NCBI RefSeq assembly: GCF_024807945.1
Contig: NZ_JANUFD010000007.1
Location: forward strand, 310,001 to 374,000
Source: Pseudomonas sp. JUb42
Lineage (GTDB): Bacteria > Pseudomonadota > Gammaproteobacteria > Pseudomonadales > Pseudomonadaceae
Length of the DNA stretch: 64,000 nt
Direction of reading: 5' to 3'
The translations under genes and the position numbers were made by a program. Positions 18,710 through 28,989 of this stretch are shown piece by piece (the first letter of the stretch is position 1; each line of letters begins with the position of its first letter). Under the pieces are notes generated by a model. That model was not told the DNA's origin. It saw only the letters and a list, made by a program, of their open reading frames with translations, and did no database searches.

Positions 18710-18785
18710 GAGCGCTGTTCCTTTCAATCGGGCTTGTCTCGATTCTGGTAGTACGACGTCCTGTCAGCAACCCCGAAAACCGCAG

Positions 18786-18938
18786 ATGTCAGAGATGGCT
18801 ATGGGTATGTCGTTTTCGACTAACTCGCTTGTCGGTACAGCGGGCACACTGGCTTCGCTCACCAGCGCGGGGCATGGTTTGGTCACCCTCTGCACCGCGT
18901 GGATTTCTCAGGCAACACCTCCAGCCCCGGTTTTGTGA
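18786..18938 (+). other. Candidate short transcript: 50-codon ORF or small RNA
   Basis: A short frame MSEMAMGMSFSTNSLVGTAG... ends at a TGA that lies inside the loop of the strong terminator at 18925-18962. An in-frame ATG at 18801 has GAGAT just upstream. Since the terminator stem begins within the last codons and nothing else on this strand needs terminating here, there is probably a transcript starting between about 18730 and 18790. Whether it is a small mRNA or a regulatory RNA cannot be told. Confidence 0.35.
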
Positions 18939-18962
18939 CGGCTTGACCGGGGCGTTTTTTTG
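18925..18962 (+). terminator. Rho-independent terminator
   Basis: Stem GCCCCGGT / ACCGGGGC with a 14-base loop followed by CGTTTTTTT. It is oriented for plus-strand transcription and lies 137 bp upstream of rlmJ, so it ends an unannotated short transcript rather than a known gene. Confidence 0.8.
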
Positions 18963-19098
18963 CCCGGACATTTATGAAAACCACTGCTGCAAACACTTGG
19001 GCCTGACAGCCGAGCCTTACTCCGGGAAAATGTTGACGAATGTGTCTGCTCTGCCGCCGCCGGGTTTTGCTAAACTGCCGGGCCTTGCAGGAGTCGCC

Positions 19099-19938
19099 AT
19101 GAATTACCGTCACGCCTTCCACGCCGGCAACCACGCCGATGTGTTCAAACACCTGATTCTGTCCCGCCTGATCGCCCTGATGGCGCGCAAGGAACAGCCA
19201 TTCGCTTATATCGACACCCATGCGGGCCTTGGGCTGTATGACCTGCAAGGCGATCAGGCCACGCGCACCGGGGAGTGGATCGAGGGTATCGGCCGCCTGT
19301 GGGACGCCGACGACCTGCCGGAGCTGGCCGCCGACTACATGAACGTGCTGCGCCGCATGAATCGCAAGGAAGACAGCCTGCGTTATTACCCCGGCTCCCC
19401 GGAACTGGCCCGGCGCCTGACCCGCTCCCAGGACCGTGTGTTGCTCAACGAAAAGCACCCGGAAGACGGGCAACTGCTTAAAGACAACATGAAGGGCGAC
19501 CGCCGCGTGGCCGTGCATCTGGGCGAAGGCTGGCATGTGCCACGGGCCTTGCTGCCGGTGGCCGAGAAGCGTGCGGTGATGTTGATCGACCCGCCGTTCG
19601 AACAGCTTGATGAAATGAAGCGCTGCTCCGTGGCCCTGAAAGAGGCCATCGGCCGTATGCGTCAGACCGTGGCGGCGATCTGGTATCCGGTCAAGGATCA
19701 GCGTCTGCTCAAGCGTTTCTATCAGGACCTGGCCGAAACCGGCGCGCCGAAGTTGCTGCGGGTGGAGCTGCATGTGCATCCACTCGATACCCCGGCCAGC
19801 CTCAACGGCTCAGGCCTGGCCATCGCCAACCCGCCTTGGGGGCTTGAGGAAGAGTTGCGCGAGCTGATGCCGTATCTGGCGCAGAAACTGGGCCAGACCA
19901 AGGGTGGCTGGACGATGGATTGGTTGATTGCTGAGTAG
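19099..19938 (+). CDS. rlmJ: 23S rRNA (adenine(2030)-N6)-methyltransferase RlmJ
   Basis: An S-adenosylmethionine-dependent methyltransferase that modifies A2030 of 23S rRNA. The N-terminus MNYRHAFHAGNHADVFKHL is diagnostic for the family (formerly ComJ/YhiR). The adenine methylase motif is IDPPFEQ, and SAM binding is by IDTHAGLGLYDL. The start is ATG 19099 with AGGAG seven bases upstream; the frame upstream to 18829 runs through the terminator and is not coding. Length is 279 aa, the family size. The gene appears to be monocistronic. Confidence 0.96.
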   Translation: MNYRHAFHAGNHADVFKHLILSRLIALMARKEQPFAYIDTHAGLGLYDLQGDQATRTGEWIEGIGRLWDADDLPELAADYMNVLRRMNRKEDSLRYYPGSPELARRLTRSQDRVLLNEKHPEDGQLLKDNMKGDRRVAVHLGEGWHVPRALLPVAEKRAVMLIDPPFEQLDEMKRCSVALKEAIGRMRQTVAAIWYPVKDQRLLKRFYQDLAETGAPKLLRVELHVHPLDTPASLNGSGLAIANPPWGLEEELRELMPYLAQKLGQTKGGWTMDWLIAE

Positions 19939-20030
19939 CGTGAAGCCGGTCTTTACCTGTAGGAGATCCCGCCCCGTCTACGACGCCGCGCTGTCATGCA
20001 GCAAACACTAACCGAGGCAGGAGCAAATCT

Positions 20031-20122
20031 TGTGGGAGCGAATTCATTCGCGAAGAGGCCGGTACATTCGCCGCATCTTCATCGCCCGGAGCACCGCCTT
20101 CGCGAATGAATTCGCTCCCACA
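20031..20122. repeat. REPIN, family 1
   Basis: A standard doublet between the convergent ends of rlmJ and msrA, 38 bases from the msrA stop. Upstream of it, at about 19968, a GTAGGAGATCCCGCCCC fragment looks like an eroded family 2 unit. Confidence 0.92.
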
Positions 20123-20160
20123 ATTCACGCCATCATATGGCGCCGCTTGATCGGTGCCTG

Positions 20161-20823
20161 TCAGTTCCCCGCCAGGCTCGGCGGCATGCACACACCCGTT
20201 CCGCCAATGCCGCAATAACCCTGAGGGTTCTTGGCCAGGTATTGCTGGTGGTAGGCCTCGGCAAAGAAGACGGTTGGGGCCTGGTCGATTTCGGTGGTGA
20301 TCTCGCCGAGCCCGGCTTTGCTCAGTTCGGCCTGGTACACCGCGGCGCTGGCCTTGGCGGCGTCGAGTTGTTCCGGCGTGGTGCAGTAGATCACCGAGCG
20401 GTACTGGGTGCCGATGTCATTGCCCTGGCGCATACCCTGGGTCGGGTTGTGCAGTTCCCAGAACATGGCCAGCAGTTCGTTGTAGCTGATGATTTCCGGC
20501 TCGTAGACCACCAATACCACTTCGCTATGACCGGTCAGGCCCGAGCAGACTTCGTCGTAGGTCGGGTTCGGCGTGAAGCCACCGGCATAGCCGACCACGG
20601 TGCTGACCACGCCGTCTTTCTGCCAGAAGCGCCGTTCCGCACCCCAGAAGCAGCCGAGGCCGAAAATGGCGAAATCGACGTTGGCAGAGAACGGGCCGAG
20701 CAGCGGGTTGCCGTTGACGAAATGGGTTTCCGGCAGGGACATCGGGGTTTCGCGGCCCGGTAGTGCTTGTTCTTTGGTGGGCAGGACGTTTTTGTTCACA
20801 AGAATTTCCGAACGCAGGGCCAT
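20161..20823 (-). CDS. msrA: Peptide methionine sulfoxide reductase MsrA
   Basis: Reduces methionine-S-sulfoxide in proteins, using thioredoxin for recycling. The catalytic motif [11 protein letters not shown] is present, with C-terminal resolving cysteines in [14 protein letters not shown]. Length is 220 aa, the longer form common in gamma-proteobacteria. The start is ATG 20823 with GAGGAA eight bases upstream. It stands alone between two REPINs, downstream of dipA on the same strand as in P. aeruginosa (PA5018 next to PA5017 by memory). Confidence 0.96.
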   Translation of the reverse strand: MALRSEILVNKNVLPTKEQALPGRETPMSLPETHFVNGNPLLGPFSANVDFAIFGLGCFWGAERRFWQKDGVVSTVVGYAGGFTPNPTYDEVCSGLTGHSEVVLVVYEPEIISYNELLAMFWELHNPTQGMRQGNDIGTQYRSVIYCTTPEQLDAAKASAAVYQAELSKAGLGEITTEIDQAPTVFFAEAYHQQYLAKNPQGYCGIGGTGVCMPPSLAGN

Positions 20824-20881
20824 GAACCATTTCCTCTGTGGGGTGGTGGTCTGGACGAATGACATATGCTGAAGCTGACTT

Positions 20882-20973
20882 TGTGGGAGCGGATTCATCC
20901 GCGAAAGCGGTATTTTAGGCGCTGAGGATGTATCAGATGCACAGGCCTATTCGCGAATGAATTCGCTCCCACA
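20882..20973. repeat. REPIN, family 1
   Basis: The left arm is the covariant GCGGATTCATCCGC and the right arm the standard GCGAATGAATTCGC. It lies between the dipA stop and the msrA start, in a 198 bp gap. Confidence 0.92.
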
Positions 20974-21021
20974 ATCAAGAGAGGGGTAGTTTGCCCGAAA
21001 TATCCGGATACGGGAAAGCGG

Positions 21022-23715
21022 TCAGTCCGACGGCCCGCGTGGATAGCGGCGCAGTTTCTCGATCAGTTCTTCGCCGGGGATCGGTCGGTCGAACAGGTAG
21101 CCCTGGCCGACATCGCAGCGATGGCGGCGCAGGAAGGCCAGCTGGGCGGCGGTTTCGATACCTTCGGCGACGACCTTGAGCTTGAGGTTGTGGGCCATGG
21201 CGATGACCGCCGAGGTGATTTCCATATCGTCCTGATCATCCGGAATATCACGGATGAAGCTGCGGTCGATCTTGATCACGTCGATGGGGAATTTCTTCAG
21301 GTAGCTGAACGACGAGTAGCCGGTACCGAAGTCGTCCATGGCCAGGGACAGGCCGAGTTTCTTCAGCGAGTCGAGTTGCTGGCGGGTGTCTTCGGTGGCT
21401 TCGAGCAGCAGGCCTTCGGTCAGCTCAAGCTCAAGCAGCGACGGGTCGAGTTTTTCTTCCTTGAGAATGGCGGCAATCGAGGCCACCAGCTCCGGGTCGG
21501 AGAACTGTTTCGGGGAAACGTTGATCGCTACCTGCAGGTTGCCGAAACCGGCGGCGGTCAGGGCCTTGCTCATGCGGCAGGACTCCCGGGCGACCCATTT
21601 GCCGATCGGGATGATCAGGCCGGTTTCTTCGGCCACGCTGATGAATTGGTCCGGACGTATCATGCCCTTTTCCGGATGGTTCCAGCGCAGCAATGCTTCC
21701 ATGCCCAGCAGGCGGCCGGTGAGCAGGCACAGCTTGGGCTGATAGAAGACTTCCAGTTCGTTCTGGGTCAGGGCGCGGCGCAGGTTGTTCTCGACGAACA
21801 GCTTGTAGCTGGCTTCGGCGTTGAGGGCTTCGGTGAAGACCTGGACCTGATGCTTGCCGTTGGCCTTGGCCTTGTGCAAGGCCAGACCGGCGTTGCGCAT
21901 CAGGGTCTGCGGGTCGCGACCATGCAACGGCGCGCAGGCCAGGCCCACCGAGCCGGTGACGCTGATCAGCTGGTTGTCGACGAACATGGGTTTGTCGAGA
22001 GTCATCAGCACCTGGCTGGCGATGCGTTGGCCAGCGTCGGGGCCAGTGTGGTCCAGCAACACAGCGAATTCGTTACTGGCAAAGCGCGCCAGCACGTCGG
22101 TGGAGCTGAGGCTGTTGCGCAGGCGCCGGGCCAGGCTGATCAGCAGTTTGTCGCCGGTCTGGTGGCCGAGGCTGTCGTTGATGCGCTTGAAGTTGTCGAT
22201 GTCGACCAACAGCAGGCTCATGGGCGTATCGGCATCCCGGGCGAAACGCTCGTCGAGATTGCGGATGAACGCCGGGCGGTTGCCCAGATTGGTCAGGTTA
22301 TCGGTGTAGGCCAGGCGTTCGATGCGCTGCTGCGCGAGCTTGCTCTGGGTGATGTCTTCGTAGATGCCGATGTAGTGGGTCAGCTCGCGATTGTCGCCAT
22401 AGACCTTGGAGATCGACAGCTGGCCCCAGTAGGGTTCCAGGTTCTTGCGGCGGCTCTTGAACTCGCCTTGCCAGCTGTTGCTGGTGCTCAGGCTGGAGTT
22501 GGCGTCGAGCAGCAGCTCACTGAGGTTTTCCAGGGCCGGCAGCTCGGAGAGCTTGTGGCCGTGGACTTCATCGGTGCTGTACTGGGTGATCGCGGTAAAG
22601 CTTGGGTTGACGTACTCGACCACGCCGTCGCAGTTGACCAGCAAAAAGGCGTTGGCGCTTTGCTCGACCGCACGCTGGAACAGATGCAGGGCACTGGTGG
22701 CGCTGCGCCGGTTACGGTTGTTGATGACTTGGGCGAAGTGGTCGGCCAGCTCACCGGCAAAGGCGATTTCATCCGAATGCCAAGGGCGCGGCAGGCCTTT
22801 CTGCTCCAGGCAGAGTACGCCGACCACCTGGCCGTCGATACGAATGCTGGCATCGAGAATGGCGCTGGTGTCGCTGGGCGTCAGGCCGTGGGCGATTTCC
22901 CGGGTGCGCGGGTCGTGCTCGAAATCGTTGGCGTCGATGGCGCGGCTGTTGTGCAGCGCTTCCAGATAGGAAGGGTAGTGGCTGACATCGATGGGCTCGG
23001 CGACATGGTATTCGCCGCTGGCGAGGCTGAAGCCGGCAATCGGCTCCAGCATCTGACCGTTGAGGTTCCACACCCTGGCGCCGGCGATGTTGTAGATCTG
23101 GCAGGCGCTCTTGGTGATCAGTCGCGCGGCTTCCTGCACCGGATCATCAGTGCTGTAGCGATGACGTGCCAGACGCAGGATCAGGCCCTGCTGGGCGCGT
23201 ACGCGCTCCAGGTGCTCGAGCTGTTCCTGTTGCGCGCGCTGATTGAGTTCCAGGGCGATCTGCAGACGGTTGTTCTGGGTTTCCAGATCCGGCTCGCCAT
23301 TGGCGACGCTGGTGTCAAACAATTCATCGACGACGATCAGGTAGCCACGCAGCAACTCGCGGTTGTGCTGTTTATAGCCTTCGCCGATTTCCAGGATGCC
23401 CAGCGGGCCTCTAGTGGTGTGCAGGGTGTAACGGACCAGGTAATAGGGGGCGGTGGCCAGTTGCAGCTGCACGGCGTCGTGCTGGGCATAACGAGCTTCG
23501 GGTTCCATGAGGCTGGCGTAGGGCGAACCGACCAGAGCGCAAAGCTCGACGGCGGGCATGCCGAACTGCTTTTCGCAGTTGGGGTCCAGGTACAACAAGG
23601 CCCAATTGGCTTCATTCAGCCGTTCGAAACGCAGCATGCCGAGGCGCGAGGGCACCGGCAGTTGCGTCACTACCTCGGCAGCCGTTCTTCCGGCTGCATC
23701 GGGTTGGCTTTTCAT
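21022..23715 (-). CDS. dipA: c-di-GMP phosphodiesterase DipA (GAF-PAS-GGDEF-EAL)
   Basis: A cytoplasmic c-di-GMP phosphodiesterase that promotes biofilm dispersal and motility. No membrane segment is seen. The order is an N-terminal sensor region, a GAF-like domain (about 190-345), a PAS domain with PAC (about 350-470), a GGDEF domain (about 480-640) and an EAL domain (about 650-890). The GGDEF active site reads ASNEF at residues 546-550, so cyclase activity is not expected. The EAL site is intact (EALLRW, then DDFGTGYSS). Length is 897 aa, near the roughly 899 of P. aeruginosa DipA, which has the same ASNEF motif as I recall. It lies downstream of the aceEF terminator. Confidence 0.93.
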   Translation of the reverse strand: MKSQPDAAGRTAAEVVTQLPVPSRLGMLRFERLNEANWALLYLDPNCEKQFGMPAVELCALVGSPYASLMEPEARYAQHDAVQLQLATAPYYLVRYTLHTTRGPLGILEIGEGYKQHNRELLRGYLIVVDELFDTSVANGEPDLETQNNRLQIALELNQRAQQEQLEHLERVRAQQGLILRLARHRYSTDDPVQEAARLITKSACQIYNIAGARVWNLNGQMLEPIAGFSLASGEYHVAEPIDVSHYPSYLEALHNSRAIDANDFEHDPRTREIAHGLTPSDTSAILDASIRIDGQVVGVLCLEQKGLPRPWHSDEIAFAGELADHFAQVINNRNRRSATSALHLFQRAVEQSANAFLLVNCDGVVEYVNPSFTAITQYSTDEVHGHKLSELPALENLSELLLDANSSLSTSNSWQGEFKSRRKNLEPYWGQLSISKVYGDNRELTHYIGIYEDITQSKLAQQRIERLAYTDNLTNLGNRPAFIRNLDERFARDADTPMSLLLVDIDNFKRINDSLGHQTGDKLLISLARRLRNSLSSTDVLARFASNEFAVLLDHTGPDAGQRIASQVLMTLDKPMFVDNQLISVTGSVGLACAPLHGRDPQTLMRNAGLALHKAKANGKHQVQVFTEALNAEASYKLFVENNLRRALTQNELEVFYQPKLCLLTGRLLGMEALLRWNHPEKGMIRPDQFISVAEETGLIIPIGKWVARESCRMSKALTAAGFGNLQVAINVSPKQFSDPELVASIAAILKEEKLDPSLLELELTEGLLLEATEDTRQQLDSLKKLGLSLAMDDFGTGYSSFSYLKKFPIDVIKIDRSFIRDIPDDQDDMEITSAVIAMAHNLKLKVVAEGIETAAQLAFLRRHRCDVGQGYLFDRPIPGEELIEKLRRYPRGPSD

Positions 23716-23943
23716 GAAGAAACTCGCTTTCGGAATTCTGGTCGCGCGAGGGCGTAAGCCCGTTTCGAGGTCGCGTGTGGCAAGGTTGCATCATGCGGAG
23801 CGGGCTGACAAGTCGGCGCAATGGCTCAGTGCTATAAATGTGTCGGCCATTTGTGCCGGATCTGGAGCGCAGTTGGTCGGAACGCTGATGGCATAAGGCC
23901 TCCATGAGTAATGGCGGCGATTTGTCGCAGTAATATTCGAGGC

Positions 23944-23970
23944 AAAAAAAAGCCCCGCCAGACGGCGGGG
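23944..23970 (-). terminator. Rho-independent terminator of aceEF
   Basis: On the reverse strand: CCCCGCC-GTCT-GGCGGGG followed by CTTTTTTTT. It lies 183 bp beyond the aceF stop, after a REPIN, and upstream of dipA. It is the strongest terminator in the window and separates the aceEF transcript from dipA. Confidence 0.9.
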
Positions 23971-24032
23971 TTGAGGTTCGAGCGTGGCAGCTCGGTGAAA
24001 CAGTGAGGCGTCTCCGTAATCGGCGCAAATCC

Positions 24033-24124
24033 TGTGGGACCGGATTCATCCGGGAAGACGGCGGTCCAGGCGACAGGTATGTGTCGAATGTACTGGCCCT
24101 TTCGCGAATGAATTCGCTCCCACA
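24033..24124. repeat. REPIN, family 1 with a variant left arm
   Basis: The left unit has the head GTGGGACCGGATTCATCCGG and the right unit the standard GCGAATGAATTCGC. It lies inside the aceF 3' untranslated region, between the stop and the terminator. Confidence 0.88.
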
Positions 24125-24152
24125 TTTGCATCTGCGACAACAGGTATTGCGC

Positions 24153-25793
24153 TTACAACAGGATCGTACGGATATCAGCCAGCAGGTCGCTCAGACGCTT
24201 GGTGAAGCGTGCGGCGGCGGCGCCGTTGATGACGCGGTGATCGTAGGACAGCGACAGCGGCAGCATCAGCTTCGGCTGGAAGGCTTTGCCGTCCCATACT
24301 GGCTGCATGGTGGCCTTGGACACACCCAGGATCGCCACTTCCGGCGCGTTGACGATCGGCGTGAAGCCGGTGCCGCCAATGTGGCCGAGACTGGAGATGG
24401 TGAAGCAGGCACCCTGCATTTCATTGGCCGACAGCTTCTTGGTACGGGCTTTCTCGGCCAGTACAGCGGCTTCGGCGGCCAGTTCCAGCAGGCTTTTCTT
24501 GTCGACGTCTTTGATCACCGGGACCAGCAGACCGTCCGGGGTGTCAACGGCGAAGCCGATGTTCACGTATTTCTTGCGGATGATCGCTTTGCCGCTCGGA
24601 GCCAGAGAAGCGTTGAAGTCCGGCAGTTCCTTGAGCAGGAAGGCGCAGGATTTCAGCAGCAACGGCAGGATGGTCAGCTTGACGCCGGCTTTTTCGGCAA
24701 CGGCTTTCTGCGCGACGCGGAAGGCTTCCAGGTCGGTGATGTCGGCCTGGTCGAATTGCGTGACGTGCGGAATGTTCAGCCAGCTGCGGTGCAGGCCGGT
24801 GGCGCCCAGTTGCATCAGGCGCGTCATCGGCACTTCTTCGATTTCGCCGAAACGGCTGAAGTCGACTTCCGGAATCGGCTGGATGCCCATGCCGCCGCTG
24901 GCGCCGCCAGCGGCTGGAGCTTCCTTGGCCTTGTGCATCATGGCCTTGACGTAAACCTGCACGTCTTCCTTGAGCACGCGACCGTGCGGGCCGGTAGCCG
25001 TGACTGCGCTCAGCTCGACGCCGAACTCACGAGCCAGCTGGCGTACTGCCGGGCCAGCGTGGACCTTGGCGCCGTCTTTGGCCGGAGCAGCAGGTGCTGC
25101 AACAGGTGCCGCAGCTGCAGCGGCCGGAGCGGCTGGTGCTTCAGCTTTTGCCGCAGGCGCGGCGGCCGGTGCAGGAGCCGCAGCAGCCGGAGCGGCTGCT
25201 GGCGCTGCGCCCGCGACTTTCAGTTGCAGGATCAGGTCGCCAGTACCGACTTCGTCTTCGAGCTTGACGCTGATGCTCTCGACCACGCCCGCTGCTGGAG
25301 ACGGGATCTCCATCGAGGCTTTGTCGGATTCCAGGGTGATCAGGGATTGATCGGCTTCGATGCTGTCGCCGACCTTGACCATCAGTTCGATGATCTTGGC
25401 CTTGCCGGACGAGCCGATATCCGGCACATGGATGTCCTGCACGGTGGCAGCAGCAGGTGCGGCAGCCGGAGCAGGCGCAGCGGCCGGAGCCGGATCAGCA
25501 GCAGGTGCGGCGGCAGCAGGAGCCGGGGCGGCGGCAGCGGCTGGAGCAGCGGCGGCTTCGCCTTCCACTTCCAGTTCGAACAGCTCGTCGCCTTCTTTCA
25601 GGCGATCGCCCAGCTTGACCTTCATGGCCTTGATGACACCGGACTTGGGCGCAGGGATTTCCATGCTGGCCTTGTCCGATTCAAGCGTCAGGACGCTCTG
25701 GTCAGCTTCGATGCGATCACCGACCTTGACCATCAACTCAATGACTTCACCTTCACCGTTGCCGATGTCGGGTACACGAATCAGTTCACTCAC
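24153..25793 (-). CDS. aceF: Pyruvate dehydrogenase complex E2, dihydrolipoyllysine acetyltransferase
   Basis: Forms the core of the pyruvate dehydrogenase complex and transfers acetyl groups to CoA. There are two N-terminal lipoyl domains, each with the lipoyl-lysine motif ESDKASMEIP, joined by Ala/Pro-rich linkers of low complexity. A peripheral-subunit-binding domain (AGPAVRQLAREFGVELSAV) follows, then the catalytic domain with DHRVINGA, in which His and Asn are the catalytic pair known from Azotobacter. The start is GTG 25793 (MSELIRVPDIGNG) with GGAGAG upstream; an in-frame ATG at 25856 gives residues not seen in the family. Length is 546 aa. It lies 168 bp after aceE. Confidence 0.97.
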   Translation of the reverse strand: MSELIRVPDIGNGEGEVIELMVKVGDRIEADQSVLTLESDKASMEIPAPKSGVIKAMKVKLGDRLKEGDELFELEVEGEAAAAPAAAAAPAPAAAAPAADPAPAAAPAPAAAPAAATVQDIHVPDIGSSGKAKIIELMVKVGDSIEADQSLITLESDKASMEIPSPAAGVVESISVKLEDEVGTGDLILQLKVAGAAPAAAPAAAAPAPAAAPAAKAEAPAAPAAAAAAPVAAPAAPAKDGAKVHAGPAVRQLAREFGVELSAVTATGPHGRVLKEDVQVYVKAMMHKAKEAPAAGGASGGMGIQPIPEVDFSRFGEIEEVPMTRLMQLGATGLHRSWLNIPHVTQFDQADITDLEAFRVAQKAVAEKAGVKLTILPLLLKSCAFLLKELPDFNASLAPSGKAIIRKKYVNIGFAVDTPDGLLVPVIKDVDKKSLLELAAEAAVLAEKARTKKLSANEMQGACFTISSLGHIGGTGFTPIVNAPEVAILGVSKATMQPVWDGKAFQPKLMLPLSLSYDHRVINGAAAARFTKRLSDLLADIRTILL

Positions 25794-25961
25794 AATGTCT
25801 CTCCTTCGGAGAACCTGTTCATTCTCGGCTGCACTGCCTGAGGGTAGTTGCAACAAGACAGCTTGGGATGCTCATGACCCCGTAAAAATCTGGGGAAATT
25901 CCGCATCGTTCGGCTGTCTTGCGCCCTTGTGGCCGCGCGTTATGCGATGTTGACCAGACTC

Positions 25962-28607
<2,646 letters not shown>

Positions 28608-28716
28608 GGCTTGCTCCAGGGCGGAAAGGCTTCCAGAATCGGTTGCCTGAGTTTGCGACTGGCCTTGTGGGCAGACGACATAAATTCTTGGATGACCGGA
28701 GGTTGTACCGGCGTCG

Positions 28717-28731
28717 TGTAGTTTTACTACA
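28717..28731. promoter_or_regulatory. Palindromic operator 1 upstream of aceE
   Basis: TGTAGTTTTACTACA, arms TGTAGT and ACTACA around TTT, 110 bp upstream of the aceE start. Paired with the site at 28769-28783, whose sequence is its reverse complement apart from one base. Probably bound by a dimeric regulator, for example a GntR/FadR type. Confidence 0.65.
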
Positions 28732-28768
28732 AATCGTCGACCATTTCAGCCTTTCGAAAACTGTGGTC

Positions 28769-28783
28769 AGTAGTAAAACTACA
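28769..28783. promoter_or_regulatory. Palindromic operator 2 upstream of aceE
   Basis: AGTAGTAAAACTACA, centred 52 bp (about five helical turns) from operator 1. Both lie in the 382 bp divergent region between aceE and glnE, about 207 bp upstream of glnE, so they are more likely to serve aceE. The rest of that region is AT-rich near glnE and holds no gene. Confidence 0.65.
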
Positions 28784-28989
28784 GAGAAACGCTGTAAAAG
28801 CTCCTGTCCGCTTGTGAAGAAAAACGTTACCGTTGGTTGAAATGGTTCGCAATTAATAAAAAATTAATACTGGGTGCTGCCAAATTCGGTTTTTCAGCAA
28901 TTTCTGACTTTTGTTCGACAGTCCGTCACGAAGCGTGAAACTTGCCATTGCAGCAGACAGCCCTTTTGCACGCCCATCAAGGATAGACC

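Noticed and set aside
24970..25560. Alanine-rich low-complexity frames on the plus strand in the aceF region
   Set aside because: They are shadows of the Ala/Pro linkers between the lipoyl domains of aceF on the reverse strand.
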